Shown here piece after piece: positions 16,672 to 25,409 of a stretch of 64,000 bases of DNA. The DNA is from Arthrobacter_D sp015752045 (GTDB lineage Bacteria > Actinomycetota > Actinomycetes > Actinomycetales > Micrococcaceae). Positions within the stretch are counted from its first letter, which is position 1. Each line of letters starts with the position of its first letter. A program made the translations under genes and the position numbers. The DNA lies in the NCBI RefSeq assembly GCF_015752045.1, contig NZ_JADOUS010000002.1, positions 62,001-126,000 of the forward strand. Direction: 5' to 3'. The notes under the pieces are model-generated. The model had not been told where the DNA came from. It searched no databases and saw nothing but the letters and a program-made list of their open reading frames with translations.

Positions 16672-17136
16672 ATGCCGACCGCATCTGCTTCCATCCCCGA
16701 CACCGACGTGCTGAAGCATACGATCCGGGCATCGGGACTGAAAGTGACGGCGCCCCGGGTCGCGGTGCTGCGCGCCTTGCAGCACCTGCCGCATTCGAGC
16801 GCCGAACGCGTCTTCGAGCGGGTGAAGGACGACCTGTCCGGTACCTCCCCGCAGGCCGTCTACGGGATCCTGGCGGCTTTCACGGGAGCAGGACTGGTCC
16901 GTCGATTCGATCCTCCGGGTTCGCCCGCCCTGTTCGAATGCAGGGTCGGGGACAACCATCACCACCTCGTCTGCGTCAGGTGCGGAACGATCAGGGACGT
17001 CGATTGCGTCATCGGGCAAGCACCATGCCTGGAGCCATCGGATGATTCCGGCTTCACCGTCTTCGCCGCCGAAGTGACGTTCAACGGCTTGTGCGAGCAA
17101 TGCCGCGCCGCCGCATCGGCCGGCGACAACCAATAA
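16672..17136 (+). CDS. Fur-family metalloregulator
   Basis: 154 residues. The N-terminal winged helix (about 10-80) holds TAPRVAVLRAL and the recognition region TSPQAVYGILAAFTGAGLVRR. The C-terminal dimer domain has the H96-H97-H98 cluster, CVRC (C101, C104) and CEQC (C141, C144), two CxxC pairs for structural zinc. Subfamily (Fur, Zur, PerR or CatR-like) is not decided by sequence. The start at 16672 is chosen over the ATG at 16660 because TATGGT covers the latter and lies 7 nt before the former. A perfect palindrome upstream suggests autoregulation. Confidence 0.88.
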   Translation: MPTASASIPDTDVLKHTIRASGLKVTAPRVAVLRALQHLPHSSAERVFERVKDDLSGTSPQAVYGILAAFTGAGLVRRFDPPGSPALFECRVGDNHHHLVCVRCGTIRDVDCVIGQAPCLEPSDDSGFTVFAAEVTFNGLCEQCRAAASAGDNQ

Positions 17137-17250
17137 CCCCAAGAACCGGGTGATCACCGACCGACCAGCGGTCCGGTGACCCGTCGTTCGGGCAGCAGCC
17201 CTACCGTCCTGGTACGGTCACGCCCGAAATCAACCGAAAAGGAAGAAACC

Positions 17251-17487
17251 TTGACTCTCATCGCGCCTATCACCCGCCCTGATCTCCGCCCCGCTCCCCG
17301 CAGCAGCATGCCGGCGTCGCCCCTCGGGGGCAGCTACACCACCACGAGCCGCACGATGCCCGCGACCCATCGGACGCCCGGCACCTACGTCACGTCGAGC
17401 AGAGCTGTCCCGGGCACGCCCGGCCGCTACGTCACCACCGAGGTCCGCGGCCCGGTGTCCGGCGGCTTCTACACCTACACCGGTTGA
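17251..17487 (+). CDS. 78-residue GxY-repeat protein, unknown function
   Basis: A TTG start preceded by AAAAGGAAG gives a Pro/Thr/Ser-rich protein without cysteine or hydrophobic segment. From residue 26 it carries four short units centred on tyrosine: GGSYTTTSR (26-34), PGTYVTSSR (43-51), PGRYVTTEV (57-65) and GGFYTYTG (71-78), spaced 17, 14 and 14 residues. The protein is probably unfolded or beta-rich. A TACGGT box at 17213-17218 could be its -10 element. It is a separate gene downstream of fur, not an extension of it. I do not recognise a named family. Confidence 0.65.
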   Translation: MTLIAPITRPDLRPAPRSSMPASPLGGSYTTTSRTMPATHRTPGTYVTSSRAVPGTPGRYVTTEVRGPVSGGFYTYTG

Positions 17488-17569
17488 GCTTTCCTGCCGG
17501 CCGGGCCCCGACGCCGTCGACCCCGGGACGGGAACGCGCCGGACCATGGGCCGACGGGCACCGGGTACC

Positions 17570-18211
17570 TCACGTGAACACGTGGACGAAGCGGAGGAAC
17601 ACGGAGGCTGCGACGGCGAGGTAGGCCAGCACGATGATCGGTCCCACCCATGCCGCGAGGCTGCTGGTGAGCCGTGCGGGTGCGGGGATGACGCCGTGGA
17701 CCAGATTGCGGACGGTGGTCAGGATGACCAGTGGGATCATCGCCGCCCACACGATCATGCAGTAGAGGCAGAGGATGTAGATGTCGAACAGGGCCTGGCT
17801 CCACAGCCAGGCCGCGAACACCCCGCCGAGGGTGACGCCCACCTGCAGGCCGAACCAGTACCAGCGGCTGAACCGGGCCCCGGCGAGCAGCGCCATGCCG
17901 GTGGTGATGATGACGGTGAAGCCCACGAGCCCGATGAAAGGGTTGGGGAAACCGAAAAGCTCGGACTGCCAGGTCTCCATGACCCGCCCGCAGGACACCC
18001 ACGGGTTGATGTCGCAGCTCGTGACGTAGTCCGGGTCCCGGTAGAGCTCGAGCTTCTCGAGGATCAGGATGCCGGCGGCAACCCACCCGACGACCCCGGT
18101 CGCCAAGAGCACGACAGCGAAAGGGATCCGGCGGGCGAATCCCGGCGAGGACGTCACGTCATCCCGACCCGTCTGCGGGGATGGTCCGAGGCCGCCGTCG
18201 GTGTGGGCCAT
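17570..18211 (-). CDS. VKOR-family thiol oxidoreductase
   Basis: 213-residue membrane protein of the vitamin K epoxide reductase family. It re-oxidises a DsbA-like partner and passes electrons to quinone. Visible cysteines are C66 (TSCDINP), C74 (VSCGRVM) in the loop pair and the active-site C148-L-Y-C151, along with five hydrophobic segments. The start at MAHTDGG is the first in frame after the upstream gene and follows its stop by 5 nt. The adjacent thioredoxin-like protein is the likely substrate. It acts at the cytoplasmic membrane with the active site facing outward. Confidence 0.92.
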   Translation of the reverse strand: MAHTDGGLGPSPQTGRDDVTSSPGFARRIPFAVVLLATGVVGWVAAGILILEKLELYRDPDYVTSCDINPWVSCGRVMETWQSELFGFPNPFIGLVGFTVIITTGMALLAGARFSRWYWFGLQVGVTLGGVFAAWLWSQALFDIYILCLYCMIVWAAMIPLVILTTVRNLVHGVIPAPARLTSSLAAWVGPIIVLAYLAVAASVFLRFVHVFT

Positions 18212-18216
18212 GGTGC

Positions 18217-18915
18217 TCAGTCCGCGATGGCGGTTTCGATCAGGCTGCGGAATTCCTCCACCGTGGCCGGCTGGATCTTCCGGCCGTCGAGGAAGAAGGT
18301 CGGGGTCCCCTCGACCTCCAACGCCATGCCGTCCTTCTTGTCCGCGTTCACGCGCTCCATCGTCGCGGGATCGGCGATCGCCGCGTCGTAGGCGGCCATA
18401 TCGAGCCCGAGGTCCTCGGCGTAGCCCCTGAAGACCGGCGACCTGTCCTCGGAGGTGTGGCTCCACTCGGTCTGCGTCTCGTACATGCGCGCGTGCATCT
18501 CCTTGAACCGGCCCTGCTGTGCGGCCGCCTCGACGGCAGCGGCTGCGGTCTCGGAGTTCGGATGGCCGGGCAGCGGGAAGTATCGGGACACGACGGTCAG
18601 GTTCTCCCCGTACTCCTCGGAGAGATCCTCCACGAGCGGGTACGCGGCAAGACAGGATTCGCATTCGAAGTCGAGGAACTCGACAAGGACGGCCTTCTCG
18701 TCGGGCGCCTGGGACAGGCGGTGGCTATCCTCACGGACGACCTCGGCCGCGGGCGTCGTGCCTGCCGCCTGGTCCCGGTCGTTCCCGAGCGCGTTGAACA
18801 GGATCACCAGACCGACGACGAGGGCTGCGGCGGCGAGCAGGCCGATCGCGACCAGGTTCGGCAGGCTCGGGCCCTTCTTCGCGTCAGGCGTCGTACTGGG
18901 GGCGGGGGTCGGCAC
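18217..18915 (-). CDS. DsbA-like membrane-anchored thiol-disulfide oxidoreductase
   Basis: 232 residues. A single hydrophobic anchor lies near 20-41, then a thioredoxin-fold DsbA-type domain with the redox pair C85-E-S-C88 in FLDFECESCLAAYP and the cis-proline loop VEGTPTFFLDGRK. It should introduce disulfides into exported proteins. The GTG start at 18915 is favoured by GAGGAGA 8 nt upstream. VKOR follows 5 nt later, so the two form an oxidation pair like the DsbA-DsbB couple of proteobacteria. Confidence 0.9.
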   Translation of the reverse strand: MPTPAPSTTPDAKKGPSLPNLVAIGLLAAAALVVGLVILFNALGNDRDQAAGTTPAAEVVREDSHRLSQAPDEKAVLVEFLDFECESCLAAYPLVEDLSEEYGENLTVVSRYFPLPGHPNSETAAAAVEAAAQQGRFKEMHARMYETQTEWSHTSEDRSPVFRGYAEDLGLDMAAYDAAIADPATMERVNADKKDGMALEVEGTPTFFLDGRKIQPATVEEFRSLIETAIAD

Positions 18916-19049
18916 GGTGGTGTCTCCTCGTCGTGGACAGGCAACGCCCCCGCTCCCCACCGAGTGCGGGGAACCGGCGTGCGTCCTTCATCCAATTATA
19001 CACGCGCCCCTGTACTGAAGACGGGGGCGGCGACGCATCCGCGGGGCGG

Positions 19050-20429
19050 TCAGGCGCCCGGGCCGGCGAGATCGGCTTCCGAGTCGAAGGGCCCGACGAC
19101 GACGGTGGTGCGGGGCGCCGCGGCGAGCTCCCGCGCCAGGGCCTGGACGTCCTCGGCGGTGACGGACCGGATGCGGTCGAGCGAGGTGTCCATGTCGACG
19201 AACTCGCCCGAGACGAGCTCCGAACGGCCGAGCCGTGACATCCGGGAACTGCTGTCCTCGAGGGCCATGACCAGTCCGCCCGAGAGCTGCCCGACGGCCT
19301 TGCGGAGCTCCTCGGCGTCGATGCCGTCGGCGGCGAGCCGGTCCAGCTCGGCGCCGAGCAGATCGATGACCTGGCCGGTCTTGGCCGGGGAGCACCCCGC
19401 GTACATGCCGAAGTAGCCCGCATCCGCATAGGCGGCCGAGAACGAGTACGTGGAGTAGACGAGCCCGCGCTTCTCGCGGATCTCCTGGAACAGCCGCGAG
19501 GACATGCCCCCGCCCAGGACGGCGTTGAGGACGCTCATCGCGAACCGGCGCTCATCGGTCGCCGTGAGGGAGGGGCATCCGATCAGGATGTTCGACTGCT
19601 CGACGGCGCGCCTGATCACGTGGACGCCCGTCGCCCCCTGGACAGGCACCTCGGTGGTCCGGCGGCGCGGGACGGGCAGTGCGCCCTCGTCCAGGGCCCA
19701 CCCGGCCGATTCGAGCGCTTCCTGCACGAGGCGGCAGACGACGTCGTGGTCCAGCCCGCCCGCGGCGGTGACGACCAGTTCGGCAGGCGTGTAGTAGCGG
19801 CGGTAGTGGGCGAGCACGGAGTCGCGCGGCACCGCGCGGATCGCCTCGGGCGTCCCGCCGATCGGCCGGCCGAGGGGGTGCTCCCCCAGCACCAGTTCGA
19901 CGAACCGCTCATGCGCGACGTCCGCGGGGTCGTCGCTGTCCATCGCGATCTCCTCGAGGATCACGTCGCGCTCCTGCTCGAGCTCCTCGGGGTCGAGCAC
20001 GGCAGAGGTGACCATGTCCGCGATGACGTCGATGGCCATCGGCAGGTCGGAGTCGAGGACGCGCGCGTAGTAGCAGGTGTTCTCCTTCGCGGTGGCGGCA
20101 TTGGATTCGCCGCCCACCTCGTCGAAGGCCGACGCGATGTCCATGGCGCTGCGGCGCGCGGTCCCCTTGAACAGCAGGTGTTCGAGGAAGTGGGTGGAGC
20201 CGTGCTGGCCGTCGGCCTCGTCGCGGGACCCCACGCCCACCCAGAAGCCGATCGTCGCCGACCGCTGGCCGGGCATCGCTTCGGTGAGCACGCGGACGCC
20301 GCCGGGCAGCACGCTGCGCCGCACCACGTTGCCGCCGGGATCACCGGCCACGAACGTGGCATCGGCTCCCTCCCCACCGGTGTGGGTGGTAGGCAGCAGG
20401 GGCAGGGACACTACGGAGGACAGGGACAT
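19050..20429 (-). CDS. M16-family zinc metallopeptidase
   Basis: 459 residues. The inverted zinc motif HxxEH is H80-F-L-E83-H84, followed by a downstream ELEQERDVILEEI that supplies the third ligand. The N- and C-terminal halves each have the M16 fold; GRPIGGTPEAIRAV and EKRGLVYSTYSFS mark them. It is related to mitochondrial processing peptidase and to the PqqF/insulinase group. It is encoded 106 nt after pnp with a terminator between, a common actinobacterial order. Its substrate is unknown. Confidence 0.93.
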   Translation of the reverse strand: MSLSSVVSLPLLPTTHTGGEGADATFVAGDPGGNVVRRSVLPGGVRVLTEAMPGQRSATIGFWVGVGSRDEADGQHGSTHFLEHLLFKGTARRSAMDIASAFDEVGGESNAATAKENTCYYARVLDSDLPMAIDVIADMVTSAVLDPEELEQERDVILEEIAMDSDDPADVAHERFVELVLGEHPLGRPIGGTPEAIRAVPRDSVLAHYRRYYTPAELVVTAAGGLDHDVVCRLVQEALESAGWALDEGALPVPRRRTTEVPVQGATGVHVIRRAVEQSNILIGCPSLTATDERRFAMSVLNAVLGGGMSSRLFQEIREKRGLVYSTYSFSAAYADAGYFGMYAGCSPAKTGQVIDLLGAELDRLAADGIDAEELRKAVGQLSGGLVMALEDSSSRMSRLGRSELVSGEFVDMDTSLDRIRSVTAEDVQALARELAAAPRTTVVVGPFDSEADLAGPGA

Positions 20430-20461
20430 CCTGGACTTTCTGGTCTGTCGGGAAACGGCAG

Positions 20462-20506
20462 ACGGCCCCGGCGCCGATCGAATCGATCGGGACGCGCCGG
20501 GGCCGT
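20462..20506 (-). terminator. Hairpin after pnp
   Basis: Arms at 20462-20474 and 20494-20506 (ACGGCCCCGGCGC/GCGCCGGGGCCGT) are perfectly complementary over 13 bp with a 19-nt loop that itself holds CGATCGAATCGATCG. It begins 29 nt after the pnp stop. There is no long U tract, as usual in high-GC actinobacteria. Confidence 0.7.
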
Positions 20507-20535
20507 ACGGTGCTCAGGAAGAGCGGGGCAACAGG

Positions 20536-22788
20536 TCAGTCGTCGCCCTCGGTGGCCTCGGGCAGCTCGATGCCGGCGTCCTCGGAGAGATCCTCCGCGA
20601 CGACGGGCGAGAGCGAGAGCTTTCCGCGATCGTCGACCTTGGTGATCTCGACCTGGATCTTCTGGCCCACGGAGACGACCTCGTCGACGTTGTCGACGCG
20701 CTTCCCACCGGCAAGCTTGCGCAGCTCGGAGATGTGCAGCAGCCCGTCCTTGCCGGGGGTCAGCGAGACGAAGGCGCCGAAGGTCGTGGTCTTCACGACC
20801 GTACCCAGGTAGCGCTCACCGATCTCGGGGACCTGCGGGTTGGCGATGGCGTTGACGGCGGCGCGGGCGGCTTCCGCCGACTCGCCGTTCGTCGCGCCGA
20901 TCAGCACGGTGCCGTCGTCCTCGATCGAGATGTCCGCTCCGGTGTCCTCCTGGATCTGGTTGATCATCTTGCCCTTGGGGCCGATGACCTCGCCGATCTT
21001 GTCCACGGGGATCTTCACCGAGATGATCCGGGGCGCGAACTCGGAGAGCTCGTCCGGGGTGTCGATCGCGGCCTGCAGCACGCCGAGGATGTGCAGGCGC
21101 GCCTCGCGGGCCTGCTTCAGGGCGGCGGCGAGCACGGATGCGGGGATGCCGTCGAGCTTCGTGTCCAGCTGGATCGCCGTGACGAACTCGGCCGTTCCTG
21201 CGACCTTGAAGTCCATGTCGCCGAAGGCGTCCTCGGCTCCGAGGATGTCGGTGAGTGCCGCGTAGCGCGTCTGACCGTCGACGACGTCGGACACGAGGCC
21301 CATGGCGATGCCGGCGACCGGCGCGCGGAGGGGCACACCGGCGTTGAGCAGCGACAGCGTGGAGGCGCAGACCGAGCCCATCGACGTCGAGCCGTTGGAG
21401 CTCAGCGCCTCGGAGACCTGGCGGATCGCATACGGGAACTCCTCGCGGGTCGGCAGGACGGGCACGAGGGCGCGTTCTGCCAGTGCTCCATGGCCGATCT
21501 CGCGGCGCTTCGGCGAACCGACGCGGCCGGTCTCACCGGTGGAGTAGGGCGGGAAGTTGTAGTTGTGCATGTAGCGCTTGCGCGTGACGGGGGACAGCGA
21601 GTCGATCTGCTGCTCCATCTTGAGCATGTTGAGTGTGGTGACACCCAGGATCTGGGTCTCGCCGCGTTCGAAGATCGCGGAGCCGTGCACGCGCGGCAGG
21701 ACCTCGACCTCGGCGGTGAGCTTGCGGATGTCGCTCAGGCCACGGCCGTCGATGCGGACCTGGTCCTTCAGGATGCGCTGGCGCACGACTGCCTTGGTCA
21801 GCGAACGGAACGCTGCGGACAGCTCCTTCTCGCGTCCCTCGAACTGGGCGCCGAGGGCGTCCATGAGCTCGGCCTTGAGGCCGTCGGACGCGCTCTCGCG
21901 CTCCTGCTTGTCGCCGATCTGGAAGACCTGTCCGAGCTTCTCGGCTCCGGCGGACTCCACAGCGGAGTAGACGTCGTCCTGGTAGTCGAGGAAGACGGGG
22001 AACTCGACGGTCGGCTTCGCAGCGCGGGCCGCGAGGTCGGCCTGCGCCTCGCACAGCGCGCGGATGAACGGCTTGGCGGCCTCGAGGCCGTCGGCGACGA
22101 TCTCCTCGGTAGGGGCTGTCGCGCCCTGCTCCTTGATGAGGGTCCACGAGTTGTCGGTGGCTTCGGCCTCGACCATCATGATGGCGACGTCGTCACCGGC
22201 GATGCGTCCGGCGACGACCATGTCGAAGACGGAGTTCTCGAGCTCGGAGTGCTTCGGGAAGGCGATCCACTGGTCCTGGCCGCTGCCGTCGGAGACGAGG
22301 GCGACGCGGACGCCACCGATCGGACCCGAGAAGGGCAGGCCGGAGAGCTGCGTGGACATGGACGCCGCGTTGATCGCGACGACGTCGTAGCGGACGTCGG
22401 GGTTGATCGCGAGGATGGTCACGACGACCTGGACCTCGTTGCGCAGTCCCTTGACGAAGGCGGGACGCAGCGGGCGGTCCATGAGGCGGCAGGCCAGGAT
22501 GGCCTCCGTCGAGGGGCGGCCTTCGCGGCGGAAGAACGAGCCCGGGATACGACCCGCGGCGTACATGCGCTCTTCGACGTCGACGGTCAGCGGGAAGAAG
22601 TCGAAGCCTTCACGCGGGTGCTTGCCGGCCGTGGTGGCCGAGAGCAGGGCGGTGTCCTCGTCGATGTATACCATGGCTGAGCCTGCGGCCTGCTGGGCGA
22701 CGCGGCCGGTCTCGAACCGGACGGTGCGTGTTCCGAAGCGACCGTTGTCGATCACTGCTTCGGCGAACTGAATTTCGGGACCCTCCAA
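20536..22788 (-). CDS. pnp: Polyribonucleotide nucleotidyltransferase
   Basis: 3'-5' phosphorolytic exonuclease and RNA-tailing enzyme, 750 residues. Two RNase PH domains are separated by an alpha domain, with FFPLTVDVEERMYAAGRIPGSFFRREGRPS and LFDYIL-type motifs in the first and the DMDFKVAGT catalytic segment in the second. A KH domain (IGPKGKMINQIQEDTGADISIEDDGTV) and S1 domain (GTVVKTTTFGAFVSLTPGKDGLLHISEL) close it. The TTG start at 22788 follows a perfect CGGAGGTGA at 8-nt spacing and gives EGPEIQFAE, the usual beginning. An alternative GTG lies 9 nt upstream. Confidence 0.95.
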   Translation of the reverse strand: MEGPEIQFAEAVIDNGRFGTRTVRFETGRVAQQAAGSAMVYIDEDTALLSATTAGKHPREGFDFFPLTVDVEERMYAAGRIPGSFFRREGRPSTEAILACRLMDRPLRPAFVKGLRNEVQVVVTILAINPDVRYDVVAINAASMSTQLSGLPFSGPIGGVRVALVSDGSGQDQWIAFPKHSELENSVFDMVVAGRIAGDDVAIMMVEAEATDNSWTLIKEQGATAPTEEIVADGLEAAKPFIRALCEAQADLAARAAKPTVEFPVFLDYQDDVYSAVESAGAEKLGQVFQIGDKQERESASDGLKAELMDALGAQFEGREKELSAAFRSLTKAVVRQRILKDQVRIDGRGLSDIRKLTAEVEVLPRVHGSAIFERGETQILGVTTLNMLKMEQQIDSLSPVTRKRYMHNYNFPPYSTGETGRVGSPKRREIGHGALAERALVPVLPTREEFPYAIRQVSEALSSNGSTSMGSVCASTLSLLNAGVPLRAPVAGIAMGLVSDVVDGQTRYAALTDILGAEDAFGDMDFKVAGTAEFVTAIQLDTKLDGIPASVLAAALKQAREARLHILGVLQAAIDTPDELSEFAPRIISVKIPVDKIGEVIGPKGKMINQIQEDTGADISIEDDGTVLIGATNGESAEAARAAVNAIANPQVPEIGERYLGTVVKTTTFGAFVSLTPGKDGLLHISELRKLAGGKRVDNVDEVVSVGQKIQVEITKVDDRGKLSLSPVVAEDLSEDAGIELPEATEGDD

Positions 22789-22835
22789 GAGAGTCACCTC
22801 CGTTTCCTGGTAGGCGGAGGCAATCGGCACCCGAC

Positions 22836-22862
22836 GTGGCCCGTCCCTCGTGGACGGCCCAC
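22836..22862 (-). ncRNA. Hairpin in the pnp leader
   Basis: Arms 22836-22846 and 22852-22862 pair over 11 positions with one mismatch and a 5-nt loop, about 50 nt before the pnp start. In Escherichia coli pnp autoregulation acts on a leader hairpin cut by RNase III, so a similar role is possible here. That is inference; the structure itself is seen. Confidence 0.4.
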
Positions 22863-22993
22863 AGCACCGGTCTTCGATCGAGATCCACGGAGCTGCCGGA
22901 CCGGCGTTCCGGAGATCACTACCGAGGACCGCGAATGCGTGGTGCCGGTTGACTCCTGTTATGCGTTGGGTACTTCGATGCTGTTGCCAGCAA

Positions 22994-23032
22994 GAAGGCG
23001 GCTCCCCCTCGGATGGAGAGGATGCCGCCTTC
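22994..23032 (-). terminator. Hairpin between rpsO and pnp
   Basis: GAAGGCGGC (22994-23002) and GCCGCCTTC (23024-23032) are perfectly complementary (9 bp) with CCTC/GAGG pairing inside the loop. It begins 10 nt after the rpsO stop on the minus strand and could stop or attenuate the rpsO transcript before pnp. Confidence 0.65.
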
Positions 23033-23041
23033 CGACGCTGG

Positions 23042-23311
23042 TTATCGACGCAGACCCAGGCGCTCGATGAGCGACCGGTAGCGCGTGATGTCGGTGTCCC
23101 GCAGGTAGTCCAGCAGGCGACGGCGGCGACCGACGAGAAGAAGCAGGCCACGACGCGTGTGGTGGTCGTGCTTGTGCATCTTCAGGTGCTCGGTCAGGTC
23201 GAGGATACGGCGGGAAAGCATCGCGATCTGTACCTCGGGTGACCCGGTGTCACCTTCGGCAAGGGCGTATTCCTTGATGATTTCCTGCTTGATGGCGGCG
23301 TCAAGGGCCAC
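23042..23311 (-). CDS. rpsO: 30S ribosomal protein S15
   Basis: 89 residues, the standard S15 length: ALDAAIKQEIIKEYAL, TGSPEVQIAMLSRRILDLTEHLKMHKHDHHTRRGLL and DYLRDTDITRYRSLIERLGLRR. It binds the central domain of 16S rRNA through the HKHDHHTRRGL region. The start codon is GTG, preceded by AGGAGTTACTC. The rpsO-pnp order is conserved in many bacteria. Confidence 0.97.
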   Translation of the reverse strand: MALDAAIKQEIIKEYALAEGDTGSPEVQIAMLSRRILDLTEHLKMHKHDHHTRRGLLLLVGRRRRLLDYLRDTDITRYRSLIERLGLRR

Positions 23312-23414
23312 GAGTAACTCCTAGAGTTGTACCGTGAACATGTGCTGAGCATCGCTTGCACGACGACACAGAAAAATCCAGCCACCACGGACTGCAGCCG
23401 GATCTGGCCCAAGT

Positions 23415-24410
23415 CTAGCGTCTGGGCTGATGTTCTGTCGAAAGCAGGCCCCGTGCGCGGTCGACGTCGAGCCTCATCTGGTCGATCAGCGCCTCCGGCC
23501 CCGTGTAGGTCACCTGCCCGCGCAGCCGCTCGACGAATTCGACGATCACGGACTGCCCGTACAGGTCGAAGTCCTGCACGCGCTCCGGCGGACGGTTGAT
23601 GACGTGTGCCTCGACCTGGCGGTCGACGCCGTGGAAGGTGGGGTTGGACCCGACGGAGACGGCGGCGGGCCAGCGCGTCCCGGCCTCGTCGATGAGCCAG
23701 CCTGCGTAGATGCCGTCGGCCGGGGTGAACCCCTGCGCGGAGGCACCGAGGTTCGCGGTCGGGTAGCCGAGCTCCCTGCCGCGCGCCGCCCCGTGCACCA
23801 CCTCGCCGCGCATGCGGTGGAGCCGGCCGAGCACGCGCGCCGCGGTTCCCACGTCGCCGGCCTCCAGGGCCTCCCGGACCCACGTCGAGGAACAGCGTCG
23901 GTCGCCGTCGGCGTCGGTGGCCTCCGCGGGGTAGCTCGCGCCGAAGTCGTCGATGGTGATGACCTCGAAGCCGAGCGTGCGGCCAAGCTCGCGCATCGTG
24001 TCGAGGTCCCCGCTGTTGCCCCTGCCGAACCGGACGTCGTGACCGATGACCACGGCCCTGGCCCGGAGCGCCCGGACGAACACGCGTTCCACGAATTCCT
24101 CCGGCGAATTGGAGGCCAAGTCGAGCGTGTAGTGCATCATCAGCAGGGCGTCGATGCCGGTCTCGGCGAGGGTCTCCACGCGGTCGTCGAGCCCCATGAT
24201 GAGTTCGGGTGCGGAGTCCGGCCGGTGGACCTGTGCGGGATGCGGGTCGAAGGACACGACGACGGCCGCGGCGGATCGTTGCCGTGCCGCCTCGACGACC
24301 TGCTGCAGGACACGCTGGTGGCCCCGGTGCACGCCGTCGAAGTTGCCGAGCGTCAGGACGGAGGGCCCGAAATCCTCGGGCACACTGTCCAGGTCTCTCC
24401 AGTAGTACAC
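23415..24410 (-). CDS. ribF: Bifunctional riboflavin kinase/FAD synthetase
   Basis: 331 residues. The N-terminal FMN adenylyltransferase domain has the nucleotidyl-transferase motif GNFDGVHRGH (22-31). The C-terminal flavokinase domain has RELGYPTANLG and DGIYAGWL, plus GSNPTF and EAHVI. It converts riboflavin to FMN and FAD. The start is GTG (VYYWRDLDSV), preceded by GAAGGAGATGC. It ends 104 nt before rpsO; the truB gene, its usual neighbour in other bacteria, lies about 1.8 kb upstream. Confidence 0.95.
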   Translation of the reverse strand: MYYWRDLDSVPEDFGPSVLTLGNFDGVHRGHQRVLQQVVEAARQRSAAAVVVSFDPHPAQVHRPDSAPELIMGLDDRVETLAETGIDALLMMHYTLDLASNSPEEFVERVFVRALRARAVVIGHDVRFGRGNSGDLDTMRELGRTLGFEVITIDDFGASYPAEATDADGDRRCSSTWVREALEAGDVGTAARVLGRLHRMRGEVVHGAARGRELGYPTANLGASAQGFTPADGIYAGWLIDEAGTRWPAAVSVGSNPTFHGVDRQVEAHVINRPPERVQDFDLYGQSVIVEFVERLRGQVTYTGPEALIDQMRLDVDRARGLLSTEHQPRR

Positions 24411-24573
24411 GCATCTCCTTCGCGGTTCGGCCGATCCCCGGGACCGCGGGTGTGGTCCGGCGGGTCGATCGCCGATCCCATTATGGCCGAAGGCGCCGTC
24501 GCGGACGGCATCGCGTCCGCCCGGAGGCGTCCGGCGCGGGTGCGCCGCCGGACCGTCGGTGGCGCGTCGCCCG

Positions 24574-25254
24574 CTAGCTGCGCTGGGCGAACTCCTTGCG
24601 GAGCTCGCTCGTCTTGGCGATGTACTTGTGCCACACGAGCAGGGCTGCCGGGAAGGCCAGTTCGATGACCATGAGGATGATCAGGAGGTAGTTGGGGGTG
24701 CCCGAGAACGCCCACGACAGGACGCGCCCGATCCCGCCGACGAACACCATGAGGCACACCAGCCAGAGCATGTTGGCCCACTGGAACTTGATCGCGATGG
24801 TGATGAATGCCGCGCCGACGCCCACCATCATGGCCGAGTAGAACCGGAACTGGCTCTCGAGGGTGGGGTTGACCGGGGTGCCCTCGGTGTCCGGCAGGCC
24901 CGCCGTGCCGAGGATCAGGTAGTAGACCCCGAAGGCGGCGAGGGCCAGGCCCACCAGGACGACGACGGTGCGGAAGACGTTCCAGTCACCGCCCGAGGAT
25001 GCGGCCTTGCCGGCCTTCTTCCCCTTGGCCGCGGTGCCGGCCTGGGAGGTGCCGGCCCTGGTGCCCGACGTCCCGGGTGCGGTGGTCGAGGCCCGCGACG
25101 AGGAGGTGGCCGACGGGGTCACGGGACTGCCCTGCTCCTGGCGGGCAGCACCGGTGGTCGGCGATCCCGCGCCGTCGCGCCCGCGGGCGTCGGACCCCGT
25201 GGCCCGTCCGCCGGGCGCGGAGGAGTTGTCGTTCTCGGGGCTGTTGCTGGTCAT
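24574..25254 (-). CDS. DUF4345-like membrane protein
   Basis: 226 residues. The first 95 are polar and low-complexity (Gly, Ser, Ala, Thr-rich); four hydrophobic segments follow from WNVFRTVVVLVGLALAAFGVYY to LLIILMVIELAFPAALLVWH, with ESQFRFYSAMMVGVGAAFI, typical of the DUF4345 family. Function is unknown. The transcript is separate from ribF by about 160 nt. Confidence 0.6.
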   Translation of the reverse strand: MTSNSPENDNSSAPGGRATGSDARGRDGAGSPTTGAARQEQGSPVTPSATSSSRASTTAPGTSGTRAGTSQAGTAAKGKKAGKAASSGGDWNVFRTVVVLVGLALAAFGVYYLILGTAGLPDTEGTPVNPTLESQFRFYSAMMVGVGAAFITIAIKFQWANMLWLVCLMVFVGGIGRVLSWAFSGTPNYLLIILMVIELAFPAALLVWHKYIAKTSELRKEFAQRS

Positions 25255-25409
25255 GTCGCTCCCTGGAGGCAGGCTGGATGGTGCTCTTCCGCCATACTCT
25301 CACGGTGCGGTGTGCCTCCGGCCGCGGAGGAGGCCGGCACCCCCGGCCCGCGCGTTCGGATACAGTCGGCGGCCGGCCCGCCGTCGCGCGGAGGGACCGT
25401 ACCGCCCCG

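Noticed and set aside
20077..22680. An 867-codon frame antisense to pnp
   Set aside because: It is the high-GC shadow of pnp; the sense frame has complete RNase PH, KH and S1 motifs.
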